From: Stutzerimonas stutzeri RCH2
GTDB taxonomy: Bacteria > Pseudomonadota > Gammaproteobacteria > Pseudomonadales > Pseudomonadaceae
Direction: 5' to 3'
DNA: 64,000 nucleotides
Assembly: GCF_000327065.1 (NCBI RefSeq)
Contig: NC_019936.1
Location: 3,624,001 to 3,688,000 of the forward strand
Below are positions 51,154-61,462 of this stretch, piece by piece (position 1 is the stretch's first letter; the number at the start of each line of letters is the position of its first letter). The notes below the pieces were generated by a model that worked only from the letters and a program-made list of their open reading frames with translations, did no database searches and was not told the origin of the DNA. The position numbers were made by a program, and so were the translations under genes.

Positions 51154-53052
51154 ATGGCCGTCAACGCAATCCCGGTGGATCAACGTGTCATCGACATCGA
51201 CTCCAGGCGCTTCGCTTCGATCGAGAAGGCGCTGGTCGAACTGATCACCAACAGCGACGACAGCTACGCCCGACTGGAGGCAGCGGGTGTGGCAGTTTCC
51301 GGGCAGATCCTCGTGCAGTACGAGCGTCACAGGCGCGGTGCTCTGCTGGCCGTCACCGACCAGGCCCAGGGCATGCCGTTCGCCGCGGCCTGCTCGATTC
51401 TCAGCTATGGCGGCGCACACAGCCCGCTGGCGCAGGGCACCGGTGGCGGGCGCGGTTATTTCGGCCGTGGCCTCAAGCAGGCGATCTTCGGCCTTGGCTA
51501 CGGCTGGCTGGAAACCATCCATGGAGGACGGCTGTCGCGGATCGAACTGTTCCGCGCCGAGAACGGCGGCTATCTCTACGATGACGGTGGCCAGGATCGC
51601 ACGGTGACCGAGCGCGACCGGGAGCGCCTCGGCATTGCCGGCAACGGCACGCGCGTCGCCATCATCATCGAAAGCAGCCAGGTGCGTATTTCCCAGTTCA
51701 GCGCCCTGAGCGAGTCGCTGGCCAACAACATCTATCTGCGCGACGTGCTCGGCCGTCGGCACATGGAGATGGCGCATCTGCGTGACGGCGTCGAGATCGA
51801 GCGCAGCGGGCGGATCAGTTTCGAGGAACCGTCGTCACTGTTGTTGCTCGGCCCGGACCTGGCGGGCGAATTCCACTGCGACGGCCAGACCTTTGCCTTC
51901 CACCTGACACTCAAGCGCGCGCTGGACGCGCAACTGGTGCCGCGCGGTGACGAGCGCACCAGCGGCCTGCTGGTGCTTTCCGGCACGGCGGCGCTGGATT
52001 GCCAGCTGTTCGACTACGAGAACCAGGTCGGCACCGAATACCTGTTCGGCACCGTCCGCTGCCCGGCGCTCAGCGAGCAGCTCGGCCAGGGTGTCGCGGT
52101 GATCAGCGACGAACGCGCCGGGCTGAACCTGAAGACACCATTGGTGGCGGCATTCGCCCGGGCGGTCAGCCAGTTGATCGCCCCGTTCGTGATGGCCGAG
52201 CAGGAAAAACTCAGACACCTGGAACGCGCCACCACCTCCGGGCGCACCGCACACATGATCGAGCACCTGTTGCAGCGCATGAGCCAGGCGGCGATCCACG
52301 ATTTCGGCATCGTGGCGCCGGCCAGCGCAACGACAGTCCCCTCGGACACCGATGCGCAACCGGCTGCGCTGCGCTTCAGCACGCCGTTCTACTATCGCCA
52401 GCCGGAGCGCCCATTTCACATCCGCTTGCTGCTCGATCCACAGCAACTGCCACCGGACACGATCCTGCAGGTGGACGCCAGCCTCAGCGAAGGGCTGAGC
52501 ATCGATCCGGCGCCCGCGCCTGTTCCGCTACAGGCGCTACGCGACAAGCCATGCATGGAGTGGACGGTCGCCGGCCAGTCGGCGGCCGCTCATGGCGAGA
52601 TCGTCGTGCGCGCCGGCAACTACCTGGCCTGGTGCGAGATTGTTATCGCCGAGCACGCGTCGACACATGCTCACCACCACCCCGCGGGGCAACACCATGC
52701 CACTGCGCACCGCCCTGCGCGCGATCACGGTGAGGCCATGTTCACCGGCTACGAGTTCCGCTATCTCGGCGAAGACCGGGATCGCGCCGTCTACAGTCCG
52801 GAAGAACGCAAGATCCTGATCAATACCGCGGCACCCACCGTGCAGCTGTACGTCGACGGCCACGGCAACTTCCGCGATTCGGCACGCCTGCTGCTGGCCG
52901 AGCTGTTCATGGACGTGATCGCCGAGGAACTGGCGCGCCGGAAGCTGGGCAAATCGGCGCTGGCCGACGACGTCGCCGCGTTCCATGCGGCCAAGCGCGA
53001 GATCATTCGCCGCTACGGCAGCGACATCCACCTGACCTTCATGGGCGGCTGA
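51154..53052 (+). CDS. Lone GHKL (Hsp90-like) ATPase of unknown function
   Basis: A 632-residue protein. The N-terminal ~200 residues are a GHKL ATP-binding domain: N-box ALVELITNSDDSY, a variant DxGxG motif VTDQAQGMP and the G2 loop GYFGRGLKQAIFGLG. No HisKA, DNA gyrase or MutL transducer features are seen. The rest is beta-rich, with a His-rich linker (HAHHHPAGQHH) and a final helical part with YSPEERKILINT. The ATG at 51154 has GAGGGAAC upstream. Lone GHKL proteins of this shape are often in defence or chromatin-like systems (MORC-type). There is no nuclease neighbour here, so that remains open. Confidence 0.6.
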   Translation: MAVNAIPVDQRVIDIDSRRFASIEKALVELITNSDDSYARLEAAGVAVSGQILVQYERHRRGALLAVTDQAQGMPFAAACSILSYGGAHSPLAQGTGGGRGYFGRGLKQAIFGLGYGWLETIHGGRLSRIELFRAENGGYLYDDGGQDRTVTERDRERLGIAGNGTRVAIIIESSQVRISQFSALSESLANNIYLRDVLGRRHMEMAHLRDGVEIERSGRISFEEPSSLLLLGPDLAGEFHCDGQTFAFHLTLKRALDAQLVPRGDERTSGLLVLSGTAALDCQLFDYENQVGTEYLFGTVRCPALSEQLGQGVAVISDERAGLNLKTPLVAAFARAVSQLIAPFVMAEQEKLRHLERATTSGRTAHMIEHLLQRMSQAAIHDFGIVAPASATTVPSDTDAQPAALRFSTPFYYRQPERPFHIRLLLDPQQLPPDTILQVDASLSEGLSIDPAPAPVPLQALRDKPCMEWTVAGQSAAAHGEIVVRAGNYLAWCEIVIAEHASTHAHHHPAGQHHATAHRPARDHGEAMFTGYEFRYLGEDRDRAVYSPEERKILINTAAPTVQLYVDGHGNFRDSARLLLAELFMDVIAEELARRKLGKSALADDVAAFHAAKREIIRRYGSDIHLTFMGG

Positions 53053-53150
53053 CGGCGCCAGTCGGTAGCGCAGAACTCAGCGTGTTGCGCGGCACGTGTC
53101 GCCCGTGGGAGGCGATGCCGCTTGCGCAGCCGGCAGCCTGTCGCCGTCTG

Positions 53151-54218
53151 TCAGCGAGTCAGCCGGGTGACCGTCGCCTGCATCGCGCCGGCAAACGGGC
53201 GCGACGGCAGGTAACGCCTCAGGCGCAGCGCCGGGCGCTCCACCAGGTGGAACGACAGCACGCCCATGGCCAGGCTGGCGGTCATGCTCAGCGCGATGAA
53301 GCCGTACAGCGAGAGCTGTTCGGTGCCGAGCCAGTGGATCAGCAGCTGTTGCAAGGGAAAACCGAAGAGGTAGATACCGAACGAGAAATCGCCATGGCGA
53401 CCGAAGCGCGCCAGCCGCGGAATTCTCGCAAAAGCTAAATATACGACCAGATAGGGCAGGGTCAGCATCGCCGCGACGCCCCCAACGCCAGCACCGATGC
53501 CGACCGCCAACACCACGGCCAGCGCAAGAGCCAGCACGCCGCCGCGCGGAACCCTGTCAAACAACAGGTACAGTGCCACGCCCGCGTAAAAGTAGGCACC
53601 GAGCCGGATCAGGTTGACCAAGCCACGGCTATCCACGTCGAGCAGTGTCAGCAGGCCGATGTTGAGCAACATCAGGGCAAGAGCGCCAACCAGCACCGTC
53701 GAGCGCCGCAGAAGGCCGCTCAGGGCCAGGCCGACGAGCGAAAGGTCCATCAAGATTACGAACGGCAGCGTCCAGATGGAGCCGTTGACCGTATGCGGAA
53801 AGGGGTTGGCCGCAAACACGCCGGGCAGTCGATACTGGCCCCAGAAGAACAGGTTGGACAAGTAGCCCCAGGTCTGGCTGTCGCTGTAATAGCGGCCAAG
53901 CGGCAGATCGGTCGCCAGCGGCCCGACTACCAGAACGGTCAGCAGCGTCACCACCGTCAGGGCCGGCAAGATCCGCAGCAGCCGTTTGGCAAAGAACGCG
54001 AAGACCTGCTGGCTGTTCTGCCAAGACGCGGTGATCAGGAATCCGCTGATCACGAAGAACATGTAGACGGCAATCGGACCGATACCGAACTGCCCCCCAG
54101 CTACCGCCAGCGGATTGCTGCGTTCATACAGCCAGAAGCTGTGACTGACCACCACCATCATCGCCGCGAGAAAGCGCAGAAAGTCGAAATTGTTTTCGCT
54201 GCGTGCCGGATGCTCCAT
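53151..54218 (-). CDS. Acyltransferase-3 family membrane protein
   Basis: A 355-residue polytopic protein: N-terminal NFDFLRFLAAMMVVVSHSFWLY with catalytic His (residue ~26), VYMFFVISGFLI and ten or so hydrophobic helices. The family O-acylates polysaccharides, peptidoglycan or LPS. RBS AGGGAG fits the ATG at 54218. No polysaccharide genes are adjacent, so the acceptor is unknown. Confidence 0.86.
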   Translation of the reverse strand: MEHPARSENNFDFLRFLAAMMVVVSHSFWLYERSNPLAVAGGQFGIGPIAVYMFFVISGFLITASWQNSQQVFAFFAKRLLRILPALTVVTLLTVLVVGPLATDLPLGRYYSDSQTWGYLSNLFFWGQYRLPGVFAANPFPHTVNGSIWTLPFVILMDLSLVGLALSGLLRRSTVLVGALALMLLNIGLLTLLDVDSRGLVNLIRLGAYFYAGVALYLLFDRVPRGGVLALALAVVLAVGIGAGVGGVAAMLTLPYLVVYLAFARIPRLARFGRHGDFSFGIYLFGFPLQQLLIHWLGTEQLSLYGFIALSMTASLAMGVLSFHLVERPALRLRRYLPSRPFAGAMQATVTRLTR

Positions 54219-54402
54219 CTGTTGCTCCCTGTCCCTTTCTCCAATTCAAAGCGCCACCCTGGACAATGTTCGGCCCAGTGACAGACGGCTAACTTCGTCC
54301 CGCATCGGCCCAGGTAGTTCCCTCGCAAAAGACAGGTTTATTGTCCGTTCGTCGCCCACGGACGCAGCGCAGAAGCCTGACGCAGCCGGTCCGCGCGGAC
54401 AC

Positions 54403-55728
54403 TCAGCGCTTTTTCGCCGGTTTGCCGCCGCCCAGGCTCGGTACCTTGCGAATCGGCTTGGCGTTGGGCTTTTCGCTCTCGTCGAACCAGTTGCCGAGAT
54501 GGATCTTGCCCTTGCCGCCGGCATCCTTGGGCTTTTTCGGTTTCTTCGGCTTCTTGATGATCTGCCCGCCCAGTGTGGTGGTCGGCACGCGGTGGTCCGG
54601 CACGAAGCCCAGCTCGTCGTGGCGCGGCAGCACCTGGTTGATCAGGGTTTCGATGGCGGCGAGCTGATCGACTTCATCGGCACTGACCAGGGAAACCGCT
54701 TCGCCCGTGGCGCCGGCGCGACCGGTACGGCCGATGCGGTGTACGTAATCCTCGGCGACGATCGGCAGGTCGAAGTTGACCACCTGCGGCAGATCATGGA
54801 TGTCCAGCCCGCGCGCGGCGACATCGGTCGCCACCAGCACCTGCACTTCGCCCGCCTTGAAGCGCTCCAGCGCGCGCAGCCGCGAGGCCTGTGGCTTGTC
54901 GCCGTGGATCGCATCGCTGGAAATGCCCGCAGCCTGCAGCTCGTCGACCAGCTGATCGACGCCCTTGCGCGTCTTGACGAACACCAGCACCTGGCCCCAG
55001 CGCTTCTCCGCCAGCAGGTGCAGGAACAGTTCGCTCTTGCGCTTCTTGTCCACCGGCACCAGCCACTGTTTGACCGTCTTCGCCGCGGCGTTGCGCGGGC
55101 TGACCTCGACCGACAGCGGATCGCGCAGCAGCTCGCGGGCCATCTGCCGGATCGCCTCGGAGAAGGTCGCGGAAAACAGCAGCGTCTGGCGCTTCTTCGG
55201 CAGAGCGGAGAACAGCTGATCCAGCTCGTCGGCGAAACCGAGGTCGAGCATGCGGTCAGCCTCGTCCAGCACCAGCGCCTGCAACTGGTTGAAGCCCACC
55301 GCGTTCTGCCGGTAGAGGTCGAGCAGGCGACCGGGCGTGGCCACCAGCACGTCGATGCCCTTGCGCAGCGCCATCATCTGCGGATTGATGCTGACCCCGC
55401 CATACACCGCATAGGTGCGCAGCGGCAGGTTCTGCCCGTAGACGCGAAAACTCTCGTGCACCTGCTCGGCCAGCTCGCGGGTCGGCACCAGTACCAGCGC
55501 GCGTACCGAATTGCTCGCCACCTTGGCGCCTTCCATGGTCAGGCGCTGCAGCAATGGCAGGGCGAAGCCAGCGGTCTTGCCGGTGCCGGTCTGCGCCGCC
55601 GCCATCAGGTCGCGGCCCTTGAGCACGGCGGGAATGGCTTCGATCTGCACCGGCGTCGGCTTGCGGTAATCGAGGGTTTCCAGGGTCCGCAGCAGCGGAT
55701 CGATCAGGCCCAGGGAGGCGAAGGTCAT
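54403..55728 (-). CDS. rhlE: DEAD-box ATP-dependent RNA helicase RhlE
   Basis: A 441-residue helicase: Q-motif FASLGLIDPLLRTLE, Walker A AAQTGTGKT, Walker B LVLDEADRMLDLGF, SATFS, and motif VI HRIGRTGRAG. The C-terminal tail is Lys/Pro-rich (KKPKKPKKPKDAGGKGK) and likely binds RNA. RhlE-type helicases act in ribosome assembly and in RNA turnover. It is divergent from the antiporter gene by 205 bases. Confidence 0.93.
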   Translation of the reverse strand: MTFASLGLIDPLLRTLETLDYRKPTPVQIEAIPAVLKGRDLMAAAQTGTGKTAGFALPLLQRLTMEGAKVASNSVRALVLVPTRELAEQVHESFRVYGQNLPLRTYAVYGGVSINPQMMALRKGIDVLVATPGRLLDLYRQNAVGFNQLQALVLDEADRMLDLGFADELDQLFSALPKKRQTLLFSATFSEAIRQMARELLRDPLSVEVSPRNAAAKTVKQWLVPVDKKRKSELFLHLLAEKRWGQVLVFVKTRKGVDQLVDELQAAGISSDAIHGDKPQASRLRALERFKAGEVQVLVATDVAARGLDIHDLPQVVNFDLPIVAEDYVHRIGRTGRAGATGEAVSLVSADEVDQLAAIETLINQVLPRHDELGFVPDHRVPTTTLGGQIIKKPKKPKKPKDAGGKGKIHLGNWFDESEKPNAKPIRKVPSLGGGKPAKKR

Positions 55729-55933
55729 GGCAGGCTCGCAGCGCCGTTTCGGCGGGATGAAAAAGGGCGGATTCTAGCAGCAGCGCGGCAGCGCTCGCTC
55801 GGCCGCGCCTCATGGCGAACGCCGTTCGAGCGGATTTACGTTTTGCCATAACCGGCGGTGGCGGCGAACAACGCACTGCCGCAGGATAGGCGCGGCGCCA
55901 CGGCGTCAAACCCTCACCTTCACGGAGACATCG

Positions 55934-57622
55934 ATGGAAGCGCTGCTTGCCCACGGCCCCTTCGCCGAATTCGCCATGCTGCTGATCATCTCGGCGGTGG
56001 TCGGCGCGATTGCCGTGAGCCTGCGCCAACCCTTGCTGATCTCCTACATCGTGGTCGGCATTCTGCTCGGCCCGGCGCTGTTCGGTCCGGTCAATGCGGC
56101 TGAGCAGATCCACCTGCTGGCCGAAATCGGCGTTGCCGTGCTGCTGTTCGTGGTCGGGCTCAAGCTCGACCTCGCGCATATCCGCAATATCGGCCCGGTG
56201 GCGCTGGCTACGGGGCTGGGGCAGCTGACCTTCACCATCATCTTCGGCTTCGCGCTCACCCTGCTGATGGGCAAGAGCGCCATGGAAGCGCTTTACATCG
56301 CGGTGGCGCTGACCTTTTCCAGCACCATCATCATCGTCAAGCTGCTCTCGGACAAACACGAGCTGGACTCGCTGCACGGGCGTATCGCGGTCGGCTTTCT
56401 GATCGTTCAGGACCTTGCCGTGGTGCTGGCGATGATGACCATGAGTGCCCTGCGCGGCGCCGGCGATGCCGGCTGGGCCGAGGTCTCCGGCTCGCTGCTG
56501 ATACGCCTGGCCGGCGCGGCCATCGTGATGTATGTGCTGATGCGCTACATCCTGCCGAAGCTGGTCAGCCGCATGGCGCGCTCGCAGGAGCTGCTGCTGA
56601 TCTTCGCCATCGCCTGGGGCACCGGGCTGGCTGCGCTGGGCGACTACGTCGGTTTCAGCAAGGAGGCCGGGGCCTTCGTCGCCGGCTTCTCGCTGGCCTC
56701 GACGGCGTATCGCGAGGCGATGAACGCGCGCCTAACCGGCATCCGCGACTTCATGCTGCTGTTCTTCTTCATCGACCTGGGCGGCAGGCTGGATTTTTCC
56801 ACCCTCGGCAACGAGATCCTGCCGGCCGTCGTGCTGGCGTTGTTCGTGCTGATCGGCAATCCGCTGATCGTCATGGCGATCATGGGCTACATGGGTTATC
56901 GCAAGCGCACCGGCTTTCTCGCCGGACTGACGGTGGCGCAGATCAGCGAGTTCTCCATCGTCTTCGTCGCCATGGGCATCACCCTCGGCCATGTCGGGCC
57001 GCAAGCGCTGGGGCTGACCACGCTGGTCGGACTGGTGACCATCATGCTCTCGACCTACATGATTCTGTTCTCGCAACCGCTCTACGAACGGCTGGCGCCC
57101 TGGCTCGGCGTGTTCGAGCGCAAACGCCCCTATCGCGAGCTGGAAGTGGAGGCTCTGGGGAAGCCGCAGGGCCATCCGCGCATCATCGTCTTCGGCCTGG
57201 GCCGCTATGGCTCGCGCCTGTTGCAGCAGCTGGCGGCGGCGCGAATGCCGGTGCTTGGAGTTGATTTCGACCCGGAAGCCGTGCGCACCCTGCGCCGCAG
57301 CAAGCTACCGGTCCGTTTCGGCGATGGCGAGGACCCCAGCTTTCTCGAGTCCTTGCCGCTGCAGCATGCCGAATGGGTGGTCACCAGCTTTCCGCAGTGG
57401 GAGGCCAATCGCGCCTTCCTCCACGCGCTCAAACATGCCGGCTTCCAGGGCAAGATCGCCGGGGTGGTGCGCGATGACCAGCATGGCAAGGCGCTGGATG
57501 CAGCCGGCGTCGCGCGCGTACTGAACCCCTTTACCGATGCCGCCGATTTCGCCGCACGCAGCCTGATCGAGGAGCTCGGCACCAAGCCCAAGCCACCAAC
57601 GCACCCAGTCGCGAAGCGCTGA
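55934..57622 (+). CDS. CPA2-type cation/proton antiporter with TrkA-N domain (KefB/YbaL-like)
   Basis: A 562-residue protein. Twelve or so hydrophobic helices in the first ~390 residues include IVVGILLGPALFGPV, FSSTIIIVKLLSD, FLIVQDLAVVLAMM and GFSKEAGAFVAGF. A cytosolic RCK/TrkA-N domain starts at RIIVFGLGRYGSRLL (near 417), NAD-binding by the GxGxxG-like motif. Likely a K+/H+ efflux antiporter for pH or electrophile stress. It is followed by the EAL protein gene. Confidence 0.9.
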   Translation: MEALLAHGPFAEFAMLLIISAVVGAIAVSLRQPLLISYIVVGILLGPALFGPVNAAEQIHLLAEIGVAVLLFVVGLKLDLAHIRNIGPVALATGLGQLTFTIIFGFALTLLMGKSAMEALYIAVALTFSSTIIIVKLLSDKHELDSLHGRIAVGFLIVQDLAVVLAMMTMSALRGAGDAGWAEVSGSLLIRLAGAAIVMYVLMRYILPKLVSRMARSQELLLIFAIAWGTGLAALGDYVGFSKEAGAFVAGFSLASTAYREAMNARLTGIRDFMLLFFFIDLGGRLDFSTLGNEILPAVVLALFVLIGNPLIVMAIMGYMGYRKRTGFLAGLTVAQISEFSIVFVAMGITLGHVGPQALGLTTLVGLVTIMLSTYMILFSQPLYERLAPWLGVFERKRPYRELEVEALGKPQGHPRIIVFGLGRYGSRLLQQLAAARMPVLGVDFDPEAVRTLRRSKLPVRFGDGEDPSFLESLPLQHAEWVVTSFPQWEANRAFLHALKHAGFQGKIAGVVRDDQHGKALDAAGVARVLNPFTDAADFAARSLIEELGTKPKPPTHPVAKR

Positions 57623-57720
57623 AAGCGGCCATGTGTGCCGCGCTGGCAGACCAGCGGACTTCAGCAAGAGGCCGTTCCGCCGCTAACCTGCCATCAGTCC
57701 GGTCCCCATCGAGTGCGTCC

Positions 57721-58533
57721 ATGAGTTCAAGCAACACCCGCAACGCCCCAGCTGCCGATGCCCATGCCTGTCATGGCGCCAGCGAGCACGGCGCCTGCCC
57801 CAGCTGCGCCAGCGGCGAACGCCTGGGCTTCGGCTTCAGCTACGCCTTTCAACCGATCATCGACCTGCGCAGCCGGCAGATATTCGCTCATGAGGCGCTG
57901 GTGCGCGGCGTCGGCGGCGAGCCGGCCCCCACCGTGCTGTCTCAGGTCAACGAGGACAATCGGTTTCGCTTCGATCAGGCCGGCCGGGTCAAAGCAATCA
58001 AGACCGCTGCCAAACTGGGCATGCAGAGCAAGCTGTCGATCAATTTCATGCCCAACGCCATCTACCGCCCCGAGCTGTGCATCCGCTCGACGCTGGAAGC
58101 CGCCCGCGCCCATGACTTTCCGATCGAGCGGATCATCTTCGAGACCGTCGAAGGCGAACGCATCAGCGATGGCAAATGGCTGACCGAAGTGTTCCGCGAA
58201 TACCAGCGCATCGGCTTTCTCACCGCCATCGACGACTTCGGTGCGGGCTTTGCCGGGCTCAACCTGCTGGCCGACTTTCAGCCGGACCTCATCAAGCTGG
58301 ACATGGACCTGATCCGCGGCATCGACCAGAGCCGTCCGCGTCAGGCCATCGTGCGGGCGACGGTGGCGATGTGCGAAGAGCTGGGCATCCAGGTGATTGG
58401 TGAAGGTATCGAGACCGCCGACGAATGCAGCGCCCTGTTCGACCTGGGCATTCACCTGATGCAGGGCTATCTGTTCAGCCGGCCGCTGTTCGAGGCCTGC
58501 GGCCAGGCGGAACAGCTCGCCTGGCCGCAGTAA
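57721..58533 (+). CDS. EAL-domain cyclic-di-GMP phosphodiesterase
   Basis: A 270-residue single-domain EAL protein. Catalytic blocks: HEALVRG (E of EAL), SINFMPNA (Asn), FETVEGE, IDDFGAGFAGLN (Asp-Asp), LIKLDMDLIRG (Lys), IGEGIET and MQGYLFSRP. All are intact, so it is likely to hydrolyse c-di-GMP. The N-terminus before the domain has a Cys/His group (HACHGASEHGACPSCASG) which could bind a metal or respond to redox. ATG at 57721 is chosen; a longer reading would run into the previous gene. Confidence 0.87.
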   Translation: MSSSNTRNAPAADAHACHGASEHGACPSCASGERLGFGFSYAFQPIIDLRSRQIFAHEALVRGVGGEPAPTVLSQVNEDNRFRFDQAGRVKAIKTAAKLGMQSKLSINFMPNAIYRPELCIRSTLEAARAHDFPIERIIFETVEGERISDGKWLTEVFREYQRIGFLTAIDDFGAGFAGLNLLADFQPDLIKLDMDLIRGIDQSRPRQAIVRATVAMCEELGIQVIGEGIETADECSALFDLGIHLMQGYLFSRPLFEACGQAEQLAWPQ

Positions 58534-58536
58534 TCA

Positions 58537-59217
58537 TCAGGCGCGCAGCAGCTTGAGCAGTTCCTGCGCCGCCGCTTCCGATGAGGCGGGGTTCTGCCCG
58601 GTTACCAGCAAGCCGTCGACCTGCACGTAGGGCTTCCAGTCCGCCCCCTTGCTGTACTGGCCGCCCCGCTCGCGCAGGCGGTCTTCGAGCAGGAACGGCA
58701 CCACTTCGGTCAGCTCCACACCGGCTTCCTCGCCATTGGTAAAACCGGTGACGCGCTTGCCCTTGACCAGGTATTCGCCATCCTTGCCGCGAACCTCGGT
58801 CAGTGCAGCCGGTGCATGGCAGACCGCGGCCACCGGCTTGTCGGCTTTGACGAAGGACTCGATCAGCGCGATGGAAGTCGGGTTATCCACCAGATCCCAC
58901 AGCGGGCCATGGCCGCCGGGGTAGAACACCGCGTCGAAATCCTCGGCCGTGACCTGATCCAGCCGGTAGGTATTGGCCAGCAGGGTCTGCGCCTCGCCGT
59001 CGCCGTTGAAGCGCTCGGTGGCCTCGGTCTGGGCGTCGGGTTCGTCGCTCTTCGGGTCGAGCGGCGGCTCGCCACCCTCGGGCGAAGCGAGTACCACCTG
59101 CGCGCCGGCATCTAGGAAGACGTAGTACGGCGCAGCGAATTCCTCCAGCCAGAAGCCGGTCTGTTTGCCGGTGTCGCCCAGCTGGTCGTGGGACGTGAGC
59201 ACGATAAGAATTTTCAT
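58537..59217 (-). CDS. DJ-1/PfpI-family protein (type 1 glutamine amidotransferase-like)
   Basis: A 226-residue protein of the DJ-1/PfpI superfamily: nucleophile elbow AAVCHAPAAL with the Cys, the Glu-bearing early strand and the YPGGHGPLWDL motif. It resembles HchA/Hsp31-like glyoxalase-type proteins. Strong ribosome site AAGGAGG before the ATG at 59217. It may act against glyoxals or damaged proteins. It ends 4 bases from the convergent EAL gene. Confidence 0.88.
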   Translation of the reverse strand: MKILIVLTSHDQLGDTGKQTGFWLEEFAAPYYVFLDAGAQVVLASPEGGEPPLDPKSDEPDAQTEATERFNGDGEAQTLLANTYRLDQVTAEDFDAVFYPGGHGPLWDLVDNPTSIALIESFVKADKPVAAVCHAPAALTEVRGKDGEYLVKGKRVTGFTNGEEAGVELTEVVPFLLEDRLRERGGQYSKGADWKPYVQVDGLLVTGQNPASSEAAAQELLKLLRA

Positions 59218-59302
59218 GGAGCCTCCTTGTTGAAGCGCGACGTGAACAGTTGAGACTGCCCTCACGGGCACATTGCTCCGCGAGCAAATCACATCCATGA
59301 AA

Positions 59303-59325
59303 AAGGGCGCCGCAGCGCCCTTCTA
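59303..59325 (-). terminator. Terminator of the chemoreceptor gene
   Basis: AAGGGCGC (59303-59310), 4-nt loop, GCGCCCTT (59315-59322). On the minus strand the stem is followed by TTTTT, just beyond the stop of the chemoreceptor gene at 59341. Confidence 0.8.
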
Positions 59326-59340
59326 AAACCACCGTTCCGG

Positions 59341-61230
59341 TCAGATACGGAAGCTGTCCACCAGCTGCTTGAGCCGGCGCGCCTGCTGGTCCAGGTCGCC
59401 GCAGGCGCGCAAGGTCGACTGCAGGTTCTCCACGCCCTGCTGGTTCAGCGTGTTGATCTCGGTGATGTCCATGTTCAGTGACTCGATCACCGCGGTCTGT
59501 TCCTCGGTGGCGGTGGCCACCGACTGGTTCATGCCGTCGATCTCGCCGATGCGCTGAGTGACCTCGCCGAGGCGCTCGCCGGCGCGGTCGGCGATGGAGA
59601 CGCTGGACTCGCTCTGCCGCTGACTCTCGGTCATGGTCTGCACCGAGGCGCCGGCGCCGACCTGCAGCTGTTCGATCATCTGCTGGATTTCCTGCGCCGA
59701 ACTCTGCGTGCGGTGCGCCAGGTTGCGTACCTCGTCGGCGACCACTGCGAAGCCGCGGCCTGCCTCACCGGCCCGTGCCGCTTCGATGGCGGCATTCAGC
59801 GCGAGCAGGTTGGTCTGCTCGGAAATGCCCTTGATCACCTCGAGAATCTGGCCAATGTCGACGGTCTTGGCGTTGAGCGCTTCGATCTGCGCACAGGACG
59901 CGCTGATCTTCGCCGACAGCTCGCGCATCGCGGCGATGTTCTGCTCGACCACCTGACGACCGTCCTCGGCCTGATGCCGCGCACCGCTGGCCTGCTGCGA
60001 GGCATCGGCCGCGTTGCGCGCGATCTCCTGCGCGGCGGCGCCGAGCTCGTTGATCGCTGCCGCCACGCTGTTGGTGCGGCTGGCCTGCTCATCGGAGTTG
60101 GCCATCGACGAGTTGGACGCTGCCAACACCCGGGCGGCAACCTCATTGACCTGCTGCGTCGCGGAGGACACTTCGCGGATGGAGGTATGAATACGCTCGA
60201 CGAAGCGGTTGAAGGCCGAGGCCAGTTCGCCGAATTCGTCCTTCGACTGCACCGCCAGTCGCCGGGTCAGATCGCCCTCACCTTCGGCGATGTTGGCCAT
60301 GGCGCGGCCCATGTCGGTGAGGGGACGCATCAGCACGCGCATCAGCATGCCGAGCAACAGCAGGATCACACCAACGGCGGTCAGTGCCGCGACCACAGCG
60401 GAGGTGCGGAAGCTGGCCAGGGCGGCGTAGGCCTTGGCCTTGTCCAGCGAGATACCGACGTACCAACTCACCGAGGGCAGGCCCTGCACGCGGCTGAAGC
60501 TGAGGATGCGGGTCTGTCCGTCCAGTTCGGCCTCGCTGTAGTTGGCGTCCAGCGACGGCGTGTGCCCCGGGAACAGTTCGCCAAGCGACTTCATCACCTT
60601 GCTGCCGTCCGGGTGCACCAGGATCTTGCCGTCGCCGCTGACCAGGAAGGCATGGCCCATGCCGTTGAAGTCCAGCGCGTTGATGATCTCAACCAGTACC
60701 TTGAGCCCCAGATCTCCGCCGACGACGCCAATGTTCCGACCGTTCTGCTGCGCCGGGGTGGCGATGGATATGACCAGCTCGCCGCTCGCCGCATCCACAT
60801 AGGGTTCGGTCAGCGTCGAGCCGCCGGCGGCTATCGCGTCCTTGTACCAAGGGCGCGCGCGTGGATCGTAGTCGGCGGGCATCTCTTCGGCAGGCCGCAT
60901 GAGGAAGCTGCCATCCTGCCCACCGAGGTAACTGAACATGAAGGTCGAAGCCAGTGCCTTCTGCTCGAGCAGCTCAGCTACTCGGGCTTCGGCGTCGTCG
61001 CTGCCGATGCTCTGCGCGGCGCTTTCCACCAGCAGGATACGGCCGGACAACCAGTTCTGAATGTTGTGCGCGGTGACGTCGCCCATCTCATCGAGGTAGC
61101 TGTTGAGATTGTCGCGAATGGCATTGCGCTGCAGATAGTCGTTGAACAGGGTGAACAACGAGAAGGTCGCAATCACGATCAGCGATGCGGCCAGAAGGAT
61201 CTTGTGGCTGAACTTCAGGTGCTTGGGCAT
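59341..61230 (-). CDS. Methyl-accepting chemotaxis protein, PctA-like amino-acid receptor
   Basis: A 629-residue chemoreceptor. TM1 near 10-30, a dCache periplasmic domain with the amino-acid-binding pattern (Y, R, W, Y, D seen in [13 protein letters not shown] and [12 protein letters not shown]), TM2 near 280-300, HAMP and a signalling domain with the tip [19 protein letters not shown] in part. The dCache motif is that of receptors for L-amino acids (PctA, PctB). ATG at 61230 gives the natural start [10 protein letters not shown]. No C-terminal pentapeptide for CheR/CheB was seen. Confidence 0.9.
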   Translation of the reverse strand: MPKHLKFSHKILLAASLIVIATFSLFTLFNDYLQRNAIRDNLNSYLDEMGDVTAHNIQNWLSGRILLVESAAQSIGSDDAEARVAELLEQKALASTFMFSYLGGQDGSFLMRPAEEMPADYDPRARPWYKDAIAAGGSTLTEPYVDAASGELVISIATPAQQNGRNIGVVGGDLGLKVLVEIINALDFNGMGHAFLVSGDGKILVHPDGSKVMKSLGELFPGHTPSLDANYSEAELDGQTRILSFSRVQGLPSVSWYVGISLDKAKAYAALASFRTSAVVAALTAVGVILLLLGMLMRVLMRPLTDMGRAMANIAEGEGDLTRRLAVQSKDEFGELASAFNRFVERIHTSIREVSSATQQVNEVAARVLAASNSSMANSDEQASRTNSVAAAINELGAAAQEIARNAADASQQASGARHQAEDGRQVVEQNIAAMRELSAKISASCAQIEALNAKTVDIGQILEVIKGISEQTNLLALNAAIEAARAGEAGRGFAVVADEVRNLAHRTQSSAQEIQQMIEQLQVGAGASVQTMTESQRQSESSVSIADRAGERLGEVTQRIGEIDGMNQSVATATEEQTAVIESLNMDITEINTLNQQGVENLQSTLRACGDLDQQARRLKQLVDSFRI

Positions 61231-61419
61231 GGCGTGGTCCGCAACGGTTCGGGCAAATAGAGCGTCCGTGTTCCGTGCGCCAGATCCCTGGCTCTCAGTC
61301 AGGGTGTCGGCCAAGCGCAGCCGAACTTTACAATTGCATGACGTAGAGCAACTCGTGCACCAGGCCTGCCGGCGAACGGTCGGCACCGTGCACGCCGTAA
61401 TCGCAGCCGCAGAAACGAA

Positions 61420-61443
61420 AACGCCAGCCTCGCGGCTGGCGTT
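61420..61443 (-). terminator. Terminator of the NSS transporter gene
   Basis: AACGCCAGCC (61420-61429), 4-nt loop, GGCTGGCGTT (61434-61443). The minus strand continues with TTTTCGTTTC, so it is read as the terminator of the transporter gene ending at 61463. Confidence 0.8.
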
Positions 61444-61462
61444 TCCTGTCGCGCCGATGAAC

